Shown one piece after another: positions 1 through 6,563 of a stretch of DNA of 9,118 bases. The stretch spans positions 1 to 9,118 of the forward strand of contig CAYGZA010000281.1 in the NCBI GenBank assembly GCA_964354135.1. Direction: 5' to 3'. The notes below the pieces were generated by a model. That model was not told the DNA's origin, searched no databases, and saw nothing but the letters and a program-made list of their open reading frames with translations. The stretch comes from CAYGZA01 sp964354135. GTDB taxonomy: Bacteria > Planctomycetota > Planctomycetia > Pirellulales > Thermoguttaceae. The stretch's first letter is position 1; every line of letters begins with the position of its first letter. The position numbers and the translations under genes were made by a program.

Positions 1-246
1 CTAACGGCCACTTTTTCCAAAACGCGAAACTCTTGAACTGAAAGCGGCACTAGCCCATCGTTCAAACGCCGCTGCGCGTTCAGCAGGAGCGGCGTGCAGC
101 CAGAAGGGTCGCTCTGCACCCGCCGGGCGCAACAGCGTGACCTGCCCCAGCACGTCCAACTCAAACCGGGCGCGCGGCTGGGCGCCGGCGAGCAACTCGC
201 CGGGCACACGCAACACACCGTCATCGCCGACTTCCAAGATGGGCAT
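1..246 (-). CDS. AbrB/SpoVT-like antitoxin, probably C-terminally altered
   Basis: This is a small 81-residue protein. Its N-terminus (MPILEVGDDGVLRVPGELL) resembles the swapped-hairpin DNA-binding fold of AbrB/MazE-like antitoxins common in planctomycetes and cyanobacteria. The middle section (PFWLHAAPAERAAAFERW) matches the usual 'FW..ATPEERAAAFRRW' stretch of that family. Such proteins normally continue into a toxin-binding tail rich in Pro, Asp and Leu that ends near 'DEALRRExIYD'. Here the sequence after ERW reads SAAFSSRVSRFGKSGR and stops at the window edge, so the neutralising tail seems to be missing. The start ATG at 246 is supported by an AAGGAC ribosome-binding site eight bases upstream and by a promoter at 296-324. 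The expected partner toxin (often a PIN-domain RNase) would lie below position 1 and cannot be seen. The family call rests on remembered sequence patterns; function in the present form is doubtful. Confidence 0.55.
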   Translation of the reverse strand: MPILEVGDDGVLRVPGELLAGAQPRARFELDVLGQVTLLRPAGAERPFWLHAAPAERAAAFERWASAAFSSRVSRFGKSGR

Positions 247-295
247 GGCTCAAAGTCCTTGACATCGCCATCGCGTACTTCACTACATTTACCAT

Positions 296-324
296 ACCAT
301 AGGCATGTGAAAGAGCTGCGTCAA
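296..324 (-). promoter_or_regulatory. Predicted sigma70-type promoter of the antitoxin gene
   Basis: On the minus strand a -35 box TTGACG (324-319, five of six consensus bases) is followed after exactly 17 bases by a -10 box TATGGT (301-296, four of six). Transcription would begin near 289, giving a leader of about 43 bases before the ATG at 246. The -10 region is part of a tandem ATGGT repeat (TATGGTATGGTAAAT), which could be an autoregulatory operator because antitoxins of this type commonly repress their own promoter. The operator role is an inference. The promoter suggests that the small gene is transcribed separately from the hydrolase genes upstream. Confidence 0.5.
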
Positions 325-371
325 GCCCCCCGGGCGCAAACCGCTCCGGCTGGAGAGACACGTCACCGCGA

Positions 372-2057
372 TCACTCTGCTTCTCGCGGCGCCAGCGGCC
401 CTGTCAGCCGCGGGTCCGCCAGGTCCAGCCGGTACATGATCTGGTTGTAGTCGTACCACGGCGTCGGGTCCGGGTTGCCCGAGAACGTGCTGGCGTACGT
501 CCCCTCAAAGTAAATCACCCGCCCGCCCTCCTGGTCGAAAAAGGGATGGTGCGCCGGGTTGTAGAAGGAGTACTTCTCGTGGGTGACGATCTTCCTGGCC
601 CAGCGCCACGGGCCCGTCGGCTCGTCCGCCTCGGCAAACCAGACCTCGCCCAAGAGCGACGGGGCCCCGAAAGCCTGGAGCCCGATCATGATCCACCTCT
701 TGCGGAAGTCGTTCCAGTGGATGGTGCCGGAGTGGATCTCCACCGGCTTCTCGGTATCGACGTCGCGGACCTGATAGTACGCCTCCTCCGGCCGAATCTC
801 CTTCGCGGCGATGAGTTCCCGCTCCTGGGCCGCGGTGATCGGATCCGTGCCCGGCTTCCAAGCGTAAACCGGCTTCCCGTCCGCGCTGCGCTCCACTCGG
901 GCGGCGGCCTTGTCGTAGCGGCTCCCGGGCACCAGGCACGTACACGCCTCGTAGCGCTTCGGATCGGCCAGGTGTTTCAGCTCCGCCTTCACGCGGACCG
1001 TCGCAAACGGCGCCGGGAAGACGAAGTAATCCACCCCGCGGTCCTTCACGCGGACCGGGTGTCCCCGCGGGCACCGCCACCGTTCCTTCAAGTCAAACCC
1101 CACGTGCTTCTTGAACACCTCCTCGCGGTCGTCGTAGACGGCCAGCCCGTGTTCGAGCACTTCGCCGAGGTTCTTCATCCGGGAGTAGTGCGTTACCAGC
1201 CGCTCGCCGCCGGACTCGTCGGGGACGGTCAAGAGCCCGTCGATCCACACGGGCCCCGGGCCCGGGATCGGGCACATCGCCCGGCTGAAGCCGTCCTTGC
1301 CGGTGAAGTACTCCAGGTTCACGCCGACGCGGGGATCGAGGCCGCCTTGACCGGGCAATTGCGAAATCGCTCCAGACGTTTGGAACAGCCCGAGGGGGTA
1401 TCTCGGCCGATTCGTATCGCCCCAGAACCAGAACAGCTTGCCGCGATACGGCGCGGCCAAGACGCTGTCTTGGCCTGCAACCTGGGCGTTGAGAAGGGGC
1501 TCGCGGATCGGGACCTTCTCGCCCACGAGCACGCTGTCGCGGTAGATCCCCGCCCCCGTGATCCGGTACAGCCGCTCGGCGATGTTCTTGCGCTTGATCT
1601 TGATCCGGGCGCTCCCGCCCGGCTTGACCTCCAGCGACGTTCCGGCGAATCCAAAACCGTCCTTGGGAAACTCGTAGCCGTGGCTCCGCACGTAGAAGAA
1701 GACCCGCTGGTCCATGAGCCCCGGCTCGAAGAAGGCGGCGATCCCGTTGCTGTCCGTGACGTAGCGGACGTTGCCGGTGGTCCGCAATTCGACCAGCGGG
1801 ACGCCGCGGCCGCTCTGGTCGTCGACGACCTGGATTCTGAAGTAGCGGCCCGGCTCGGCCGCCGCAGCGTCGATTTCACCGCAGAGGACGCTGAGGGAGA
1901 AGAGGGGGAAAAAGAGGTTTGTCAACCAAGGAGTCGAATACCGATCGGTCCGCGTCTTGGCACGCTCAAAGCCCACGGGTTGCAACCCGTGGGCTTTAGG
2001 AGGCGTAGAGTCGTGCGTCTCCGGATCCCGCGGTGCTTGCCGCTGTGTCTTCCTCAT
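372..2057 (-). CDS. DUF4185/GH43-like beta-propeller protein with repeat-derived N-terminus
   Basis: This protein of up to 561 residues has no assigned function that I can name. Residues about 71-160 look like a carboxypeptidase-regulatory-type beta sandwich (RIQVVDDQSGRGVPLVELRT and TDSNGIAAF). From about 165 to the end it reads as a five-bladed propeller of DUF4185 or GH43 type, with blade motifs such as GQDSVLAAPYRGKLFWFWGDT (cut here as GKLFWFWGDT), WIDGLLTV, GVDYFVFPAP, HWNDFRKRWIMIG, and FEGTYASTFSGNPDPTPWYD near the C-terminus. It is probably an exported carbohydrate-binding or carbohydrate-cleaving protein. The first roughly 60 residues are encoded inside the inverted-repeat element at 1875-2081. 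They include the hydrophobic stretch LTNLFFPLFSLSVL (45-58), followed by AAAAE (64-68), which resembles a signal peptide and cleavage site. The ATG at 2057 has an AGAGG 12 bases upstream, also from the repeat. A TTG at 1925 is an alternative start. It is the last gene after the esterase, 33 bases past its stop codon. Confidence 0.7.
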   Translation of the reverse strand: MRKTQRQAPRDPETHDSTPPKAHGLQPVGFERAKTRTDRYSTPWLTNLFFPLFSLSVLCGEIDAAAAEPGRYFRIQVVDDQSGRGVPLVELRTTGNVRYVTDSNGIAAFFEPGLMDQRVFFYVRSHGYEFPKDGFGFAGTSLEVKPGGSARIKIKRKNIAERLYRITGAGIYRDSVLVGEKVPIREPLLNAQVAGQDSVLAAPYRGKLFWFWGDTNRPRYPLGLFQTSGAISQLPGQGGLDPRVGVNLEYFTGKDGFSRAMCPIPGPGPVWIDGLLTVPDESGGERLVTHYSRMKNLGEVLEHGLAVYDDREEVFKKHVGFDLKERWRCPRGHPVRVKDRGVDYFVFPAPFATVRVKAELKHLADPKRYEACTCLVPGSRYDKAAARVERSADGKPVYAWKPGTDPITAAQERELIAAKEIRPEEAYYQVRDVDTEKPVEIHSGTIHWNDFRKRWIMIGLQAFGAPSLLGEVWFAEADEPTGPWRWARKIVTHEKYSFYNPAHHPFFDQEGGRVIYFEGTYASTFSGNPDPTPWYDYNQIMYRLDLADPRLTGPLAPREAE

Positions 2058-2081
2058 TTCCTTGGCGTCCTCTGCGGTTGA
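1875..2081. repeat. MITE-like element with terminal inverted repeats and central palindrome
   Basis: The two ends share an identical 14-base inverted repeat, ACCGCAGAGGACGC at 1878-1891 and its complement at 2065-2078. Each is followed inward by similar purine-rich sequence (GAGGGAGAAGAGG on one side, AAGGAAATGAGG on the other), giving imperfect arms of about 30 bases. Near the middle is a perfect 30-bp palindrome (1968-1997): AAAGCCCACGGG, TTGCAA, then the complement of the first arm. No transposase is encoded, so any mobility would depend on enzymes elsewhere. Similar 'ACCGCAGAGGACGC' and 'CCCACGGGTTGCAACCCGTGGG' sequences recur between genes of planctomycetes and some other bacteria, from memory. 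The element begins nine bases after the esterase stop codon and is read through by the next gene. I see no convincing target-site duplication. Confidence 0.75.
1968..1997. repeat. 30-bp perfect palindrome inside the MITE-like element
   Basis: Two 12-base arms (AAAGCCCACGGG and its complement) flank TTGCAA, which is itself palindromic, so all 30 bases are self-complementary. In RNA this would form a very stable hairpin within the coding start of the propeller gene, and translation of it gives the residues KAHGLQPVGF. There is no following T-run on the minus strand, so it is not a classical terminator, although it could reduce read-through or translation. Confidence 0.8.
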
Positions 2082-2090
2082 TCCATTGCA

Positions 2091-4112
2091 CTACTTGGGT
2101 TTTGTCACAAGGTTCCCGGGCTGCCCGGCGGCAGCGTAGGCTGCGGCGACCTTGGACGTCGCTTCCTTTTCAGCGCCCGAAACGATGAGCGGTCGCGGCG
2201 CCAGCATCCCCAGCAGGTCAGGCACGTCGCAGACCCGCAGGACGTTCAAGAATTGCGGTGCTGCGGCGTCCATAAAGCCGGGCGGCGGCCGGTGGATGAC
2301 CGCGCCTTCGATCTCCGGCTCCCAGAGCGCGGCACACGCCGCCACCACCCCGGCGCCACCCTCGCCGGCCACGTAGACCGGCACCTTCCCTTCATACTTG
2401 GCCCGCAGATACCTGGCTGCGGCCGCCGCGTCCCAGACCCGGCCGGCATCGACCGTCCGGCCCAAGAGCACGTGGCAGCGCTCCACGTAGTTCGGCGGAT
2501 TCTTCCGCGTCCAGCGGGTTTGATCCACGCCCCGCGGCGCACACCGGTAGACCTCATCCCCGGGCTCGCACGCCCGCTTCAACCAGGCGGGGTCGGCGTC
2601 CTTAGCTTCCGGACCGCGGACCAGAAGGAGAATCCGCTTCGGCTCCTTGCTGGGCTCGAAACCCGGCACGCGGGCCAGATGGATTTCAATGCCCTGCTCG
2701 GTCTCCAGCTTGGCTTCATCCGGGCTGGCCTGTCGGAGGAGCTTTGCCGGCGGAATGCGCTCGGGGAAGTAGCCGAAGCTGACTCGCCGCAGCTCCTTTA
2801 GGAGCGGCGTTTTCCAGGCGTCGAACTCGCCCGGCTTCGGTGGCGCCACCTCGGCCACGGGAACGAAGTGCCGGTCAATGGTCGTATTGAGCTCGTCCTT
2901 GGGAACGTCCGAGTCCCCCGGGAATACCCGCAGCTTTTCCGGCGGGATCGGGTACCGTTTCTCCTTCCCCTCACCGGTAATGAGGTCCGTTTCGCTGTCG
3001 CTCACGGCCCGCGGGTCGCCCTTGAGGTGCAGGTTAATGAACCGGTAGGCCGCCTGCCGGATGTCCCGGCGATACGCGTGCCCGCCGATGCTCACAAAGG
3101 CGTCTACCAGGTCGCTTGCACCGTAAAGGCTGTAGGTCCGCTCCAGCCGGTTTATATCCCGGTCGTTGGCGTCCATGGGGAAGATCGCGTCCGCGTCGCT
3201 GTTGGTGAAGAGCATCGGCCGCGGGGCGATCAGGGCGGCGATCCGCGCCCACGGCCACTGGAACGTGTTGTACAGGAACATGCAATCGCAGTGCCCGTTG
3301 ATCACGCGGTTGGTGACGTAGGACCTGAGATCGGCCATGCCGCTGACGGGTACGGCGACCGTCACCCGCTCGTCGGCCGCAGCAATCCAATGCGTGGCCG
3401 CCCCGCCGCCGCTGATGCCGGTGACCGCGATCCGCTGCGGGTCCACGTCGGGCCGGCCCTGAAGGTAGTCGATCCCGCGGACGCCGTTCCAGCACTCGAC
3501 TCCCGCTGGCGTGTAGCCCCGTGAATGCCACCACCATCGCCCCTCGCGGTAGGTCCCATGATGGATGGCGGCGATCTCGCCCAATTGCAGCGAGTCAACC
3601 ACCAGGCAGACGTACCCGTGCCGCGCAAACCAGATGCCGTGCGACTGGTAGGCGGTCTTGTTGCCGTCCCGGCCCTGGTTCGAATGCCCGCACACGTAGA
3701 AGACGGCCGGCAGCCGCTTGCCCGGCTTGACGTTGGCCGGGCGGTAGAGGTTCCCGGTCACGTAGAGCCGCGGCCGGCTCTGATAGTGGAGCTTCTCCAC
3801 CACGTAGCCGTCGCCCCGGAGCGTGCCCGTCACCTCCGGCTGAAGCGGCGTCTTCGCCGGCCGGGGCGAAAGCCCCAGCATGTAGTAGTACTCCTCGACG
3901 TACTTCGGCCGGGCCTTCTCCCAGTCCTCGCGGGACTTCACGCTTTCCAGCCACGGGGTCTCCAGCTTCTCCGTCTGGCGGGCGAGGTATTGCTGGATCA
4001 TCGGGTCGCCCGGGGCGTCCCGATCGGGCTTGCCGTACTCTTGGCCCCGCGCGGCGACAACGGCCACACACATCGCGATCCAAGCGAACCACCGTGCCAC
4101 ATGACGCTTCAT
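2091..4112 (-). CDS. Secreted acetyl-xylan-esterase-like alpha/beta-hydrolase, two domains
   Basis: This 673-residue exported protein contains an alpha/beta-hydrolase of the acetyl xylan esterase type (CE7, AXE1-like or Abhydrolase_7), likely removing acetyl or other ester groups from polysaccharides. A signal peptide is visible (MKRHVARWF, then WIAMCVAVVAARG, probable cleavage before Gln24). The active domain spans about 95-365. Its nucleophile is Ser234 in GISGG (232-236), the likely acid is Asp306 or Asp308 in NSDADAIF after IAPRPMLF, and the histidine is His345 in GGHAY. A second region, about 440-670, repeats the fold in outline (VAGEGGAGVVAA at 581-592, LAPRPLIVSG at 637-646), but glycine stands where the nucleophile should be, so it is probably non-catalytic. 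The start has a GAAGGG ribosome-binding site. It lies downstream of the TIM-barrel hydrolase after a 142-base gap. Fine substrate is unknown. Confidence 0.8.
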   Translation of the reverse strand: MKRHVARWFAWIAMCVAVVAARGQEYGKPDRDAPGDPMIQQYLARQTEKLETPWLESVKSREDWEKARPKYVEEYYYMLGLSPRPAKTPLQPEVTGTLRGDGYVVEKLHYQSRPRLYVTGNLYRPANVKPGKRLPAVFYVCGHSNQGRDGNKTAYQSHGIWFARHGYVCLVVDSLQLGEIAAIHHGTYREGRWWWHSRGYTPAGVECWNGVRGIDYLQGRPDVDPQRIAVTGISGGGAATHWIAAADERVTVAVPVSGMADLRSYVTNRVINGHCDCMFLYNTFQWPWARIAALIAPRPMLFTNSDADAIFPMDANDRDINRLERTYSLYGASDLVDAFVSIGGHAYRRDIRQAAYRFINLHLKGDPRAVSDSETDLITGEGKEKRYPIPPEKLRVFPGDSDVPKDELNTTIDRHFVPVAEVAPPKPGEFDAWKTPLLKELRRVSFGYFPERIPPAKLLRQASPDEAKLETEQGIEIHLARVPGFEPSKEPKRILLLVRGPEAKDADPAWLKRACEPGDEVYRCAPRGVDQTRWTRKNPPNYVERCHVLLGRTVDAGRVWDAAAAARYLRAKYEGKVPVYVAGEGGAGVVAACAALWEPEIEGAVIHRPPPGFMDAAAPQFLNVLRVCDVPDLLGMLAPRPLIVSGAEKEATSKVAAAYAAAGQPGNLVTKPK

Positions 4113-4254
4113 CGTTGGGTTCCCTTCTTTAATGCTCGGCCCACCTCGCCCCTGGTGGCTTGCTCCTTTTCCCTCACCCCCACGGCCGTGGCTGAAGGCC
4201 GCACCCCCATTCTCCGTGCCCTCCGTGCCTCCGTGGTGAACCGCCTCCGAGCCA
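4113..4254. repeat. Intergenic gap with solo half-repeat and small palindrome
   Basis: This 142-base spacer separates the TIM-barrel hydrolase from the esterase. On the minus strand, bases 4240-4211 read TTCACCACGGAGGCACGGAG followed by GGCACGGAGA. This resembles the terminal repeat of the element at 1875-2081, but no matching opposite end is present, so it looks like a solo arm or remnant. At 4180-4191 there is a 12-base palindrome, CCACGGCCGTGG. The esterase ribosome-binding site (GAAGGG) lies at the low-coordinate end. I see no clear promoter or T-tailed terminator, so the esterase may be transcribed from the upstream gene. Confidence 0.5.
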
Positions 4255-6306
4255 CTATTTCGCGTCCGTAAACTCGTACTTCCCGGCCCGGATCGTGGTC
4301 ACCGGCCGGCCGTTCACTAGCGCCAGCGACTGTTCGATCTGCGGCCCCTTGACGGCAAACCCGTTTTGCGGCAAGAGGTAGCTCTTGCCGACCAATTCGA
4401 CCGCGAACGGTTTCTCGCCGAAGTTGACGATCGCCTCGGTCCCGTCCGAAAACCGCGTCCGCTGCACCGCGCGGTCGGGCGTGACGAACTCGTGGCCGAG
4501 CATCTCCGTGCCGGCCACCGCCTCGTGCAGCTTGCACGTGTTGCGGTAGGTCCGAAGGAATGCGTCGCGGTGCGTCTGCCAGCCGCCCTCGCGATTGGCC
4601 CAGAGGATCGGGATCGTCCCGTAGAGGATGTTGAAGGCGTCTTTCTTGGGCGTCACCTCGGGCGCGGCCGCAAGCAGAAAATCGCTCGAATCGCCCCAGT
4701 ACCAGGTCGAGACCACGCAATCGTGGAACACCAGCTCCCAGAGCGGCACGCGGTACTGGTGCCCGATCCCCCACTTCTCATACTCCTCCCACTTCGGGTA
4801 CTTGTTGCCCCACGGGCTGTCGAACTGCTGGTCCCTGGACTTGGGTCGGATCAGGTGCCCGGCGGGCCAACTGTACGAGCCGCCGCTCATCATCCCCTCG
4901 ATGTAATCCAGGTGCGGAACCGACCACCAGATGCCGTGCTCGCCGCCGGTCACCAGCCCCAGCGAGCGGACGTAACTCAAGAGCGCCACGCCGCACTCCC
5001 GCTTTTCCGCCCGCGTGAGCGGGTGCTTGGGATCGAAGCACTCATAGAGCCCCTCGGCGGTCGTCACGTCGATGAAGCGGCCCCCATAGGGGTGCTTCTG
5101 GAGCACCTTGGGCACCACCACCTTGGCCGACGGCACCCAGAGGCCCGGGCACCGCTTCATGAACTGCTCCTTCTTGTTGAAGGTGAGCCACGCGGTCATC
5201 CGCTGGTTGTCGGCCTTCAGCACGGCGGCACCGGGCAGGTGGTCGTGGTTCGAGTCGATCTCGTTGCCCGCCTTGACCGGCAGGATGTCCGTGTAGTTGT
5301 CGTACTCGCTCGTGAGGTAGCCCAGCTCGTTGATCGCCTTCATGTCCGCGGGCGACGTGCGGCCGTGGATGAGCATCTTCTCAACGCCGGCGGCCTTCGC
5401 TTCGCGGGCGAACGTCAGGCTCGCATTCCCCCACACGTCCGGGGCCCCGAAAAGCCGGGCGATGTTCGGGTTCTTCTTGAGCTTCTCGGCGAACGGGACA
5501 ACCATGCCTTGCTCTTGGGCAGAGGCGCGATAGCGTTTCGCCAGGGCCACGTAGCCGCCCTTAGCGACGAAGTGATAAGACATCCGCCGCGGATAGGCAA
5601 ACCTCTTCTTGCTCGGGCTCCACCCGACCCGCGGCGCCGCCAGCTCCCGCCCGCCGATCTTGACGGTGCGGACCTCCACAAAGGCGTCGTCGGTCGTCTC
5701 CACCACGATCATGTAGCCGTGCCCCTCCTTCACGTCGCACACCCCGACCCACGGCATGTCCAGGCGCGAAACCTCGAACCATCGCTGCGGAAACGGCTTC
5801 AGGTCCAGCGGGTAGAGGTGGCCGCCTGTGTAGTCGGCGACGACCATTGCCGGCGTGTCGGATTGGCCCACGATGGGATCGAGAAACGGGAAGTTCTCGA
5901 TCGCCGTGTCCCGCTTGGCCATGTCGGCCTCGACGAGCAGGTCGGCCGTCTTGTCGGCCAGGGTGAGTTTCACTTGGAGCTTGTTCAGCCTCTCTTTGGA
6001 CCAGCCGAAATCGCCCTCGAAGGCGATGCCCCGCGGCGGGCCGGCAAGCTCGCGGACCTGGCGGAATCTGGGACCGCCCCTCTCGTCCGCCGCCGGGATC
6101 TGCCGCCATTGGTGCGCGCCCAACTTGTCGGTCACGGCAATCGCGCCCTTCTTGGCGTCCACCAGCACTTGAAGCTGGTCGTTTTCCAGGCGCCAGTTGT
6201 CGCCGTCTTGGGTGACCCGAGTCTCGGCGATGCACGTGTCCGTGGTACACGGCACCAGAGCCCAGGCGAGAACCAGGCAAGCGAAAAGCCGTTCGGCCGA
6301 GTGCAT
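4255..6306 (-). CDS. Secreted TIM-barrel glycoside hydrolase, DUF5696/GH101/GH129-like
   Basis: This 683-residue exported protein has the layout of large retaining glycosidases related to GH101, GH129 and DUF5696, which cleave alpha-linked sugars such as N-acetylgalactosamine in known members. Residues 1-27 form a signal peptide (FACLVLAWALVPCTTDTCIA). An N-terminal beta-sandwich of about 240 residues follows, then a TIM barrel (about 280-580). In the barrel, FIDVTTAEGLYE (411-422) offers Asp413 as a candidate nucleophile, and LVTGGEHGIWW (451-461) offers Glu456 as a candidate acid/base. WYWGDSSDF (535-543) is another likely active-site strand. A small all-beta C-terminal domain follows (AIVNFGEKPFAVE). 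The ATG at 6306 was chosen over in-frame upstream codons because it has a GGAGGG ribosome-binding site, gives a proper signal peptide, and follows a promoter that overlaps the longer version. Family placement and catalytic residues are inferred from motif pattern. Confidence 0.6.
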   Translation of the reverse strand: MHSAERLFACLVLAWALVPCTTDTCIAETRVTQDGDNWRLENDQLQVLVDAKKGAIAVTDKLGAHQWRQIPAADERGGPRFRQVRELAGPPRGIAFEGDFGWSKERLNKLQVKLTLADKTADLLVEADMAKRDTAIENFPFLDPIVGQSDTPAMVVADYTGGHLYPLDLKPFPQRWFEVSRLDMPWVGVCDVKEGHGYMIVVETTDDAFVEVRTVKIGGRELAAPRVGWSPSKKRFAYPRRMSYHFVAKGGYVALAKRYRASAQEQGMVVPFAEKLKKNPNIARLFGAPDVWGNASLTFAREAKAAGVEKMLIHGRTSPADMKAINELGYLTSEYDNYTDILPVKAGNEIDSNHDHLPGAAVLKADNQRMTAWLTFNKKEQFMKRCPGLWVPSAKVVVPKVLQKHPYGGRFIDVTTAEGLYECFDPKHPLTRAEKRECGVALLSYVRSLGLVTGGEHGIWWSVPHLDYIEGMMSGGSYSWPAGHLIRPKSRDQQFDSPWGNKYPKWEEYEKWGIGHQYRVPLWELVFHDCVVSTWYWGDSSDFLLAAAPEVTPKKDAFNILYGTIPILWANREGGWQTHRDAFLRTYRNTCKLHEAVAGTEMLGHEFVTPDRAVQRTRFSDGTEAIVNFGEKPFAVELVGKSYLLPQNGFAVKGPQIEQSLALVNGRPVTTIRAGKYEFTDAK

Positions 6307-6318
6307 GGCAGCATCCCT
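6307..6318 (-). promoter_or_regulatory. Ribosome-binding site deciding the hydrolase start
   Basis: The minus strand reads GGAAGGGAGGGATGCTGCC just before the ATG at 6306. The purine run gives a strong Shine-Dalgarno match at normal spacing, whereas the upstream in-frame TTG at 6375 has none and lies in the -35 box. Confidence 0.6.
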
Positions 6319-6345
6319 CCCTTCCAGCGGGCAATCGACGGGCCC

Positions 6346-6375
6346 ATTATAGGCCGGCGCGAACCTGCCGTTCAA
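6346..6375 (-). promoter_or_regulatory. Predicted sigma70 promoter for the TIM-barrel hydrolase unit
   Basis: On the minus strand TTGAAC (6375-6370) and a perfect TATAAT (6351-6346) are separated by 18 bases in otherwise GC-rich sequence. Transcription would start near 6339, leaving a leader of about 33 bases with a GGAGGG ribosome-binding site before the ATG at 6306. The site overlaps the extended open frame upstream of that ATG and so supports the shorter start. It probably drives the hydrolase and perhaps the esterase and propeller genes after it. Confidence 0.6.
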
Positions 6376-6481
6376 CTGGGCACGGTATTCGGTCTACTGC
6401 GGCCAATCCCCTGGAAGGCGAGGGCGTCAGCCGCGACGCAAGTAAACCCGACTCGGCCTCGTGACGCGTATTTCCGCAGGA

Positions 6482-6552
6482 GGCGCCGGACCTTGGAAAT
6501 CCGCACGGCCGGCTTGAGGAGGGCGGAGGCGGCAGTCCGGCGCCCCTCCGCC
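6482..6552 (-). repeat. Two interlocked perfect inverted repeats in the intergenic gap
   Basis: Read on the minus strand after the ThuA stop codon, four segments occur in the order a, b, c, d. Segment a is GGCGGAGG (6552-6545), b is GGCGCCGGAC (6544-6535), c is CCTCCGCC (6529-6522) and d is GTCCGGCGCC (6491-6482). Segment a is exactly complementary to c and b exactly to d, so the two stems cross. They could form a pseudoknot or be mutually exclusive. No T-run follows, so a classical intrinsic terminator is not supported. They may act as a 3' structure of the ThuA transcript, part of an attenuator, or a repeat unit. Confidence 0.5.
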
Positions 6553-6563
6553 GCTCGAGCAAG

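Noticed and set aside
260..290. TTGACA on the plus strand as a divergent promoter
   Set aside because: No acceptable -10 box at correct spacing and no plus-strand gene follows.
330..372. Possible terminator after the propeller gene
   Set aside because: Only short G/C runs are present, without a stable stem followed by a T-run on the minus strand.
546..2081. 511-codon open frame on the plus strand opposite the propeller gene
   Set aside because: It is Arg/Leu/Val/Asp-rich without recognisable domains and mirrors the codon pattern of the minus-strand gene; an antisense shadow in GC-rich DNA.
2868..3524. 218-codon plus-strand frame within the esterase gene
   Set aside because: The minus-strand frame shows a clear catalytic triad and signal peptide; the plus frame shows nothing recognisable.
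6307..6375. Longer form of the TIM-barrel hydrolase starting at 6375
   Set aside because: It would start inside the -35 box of the promoter and bury the signal peptide behind 23 extra residues.
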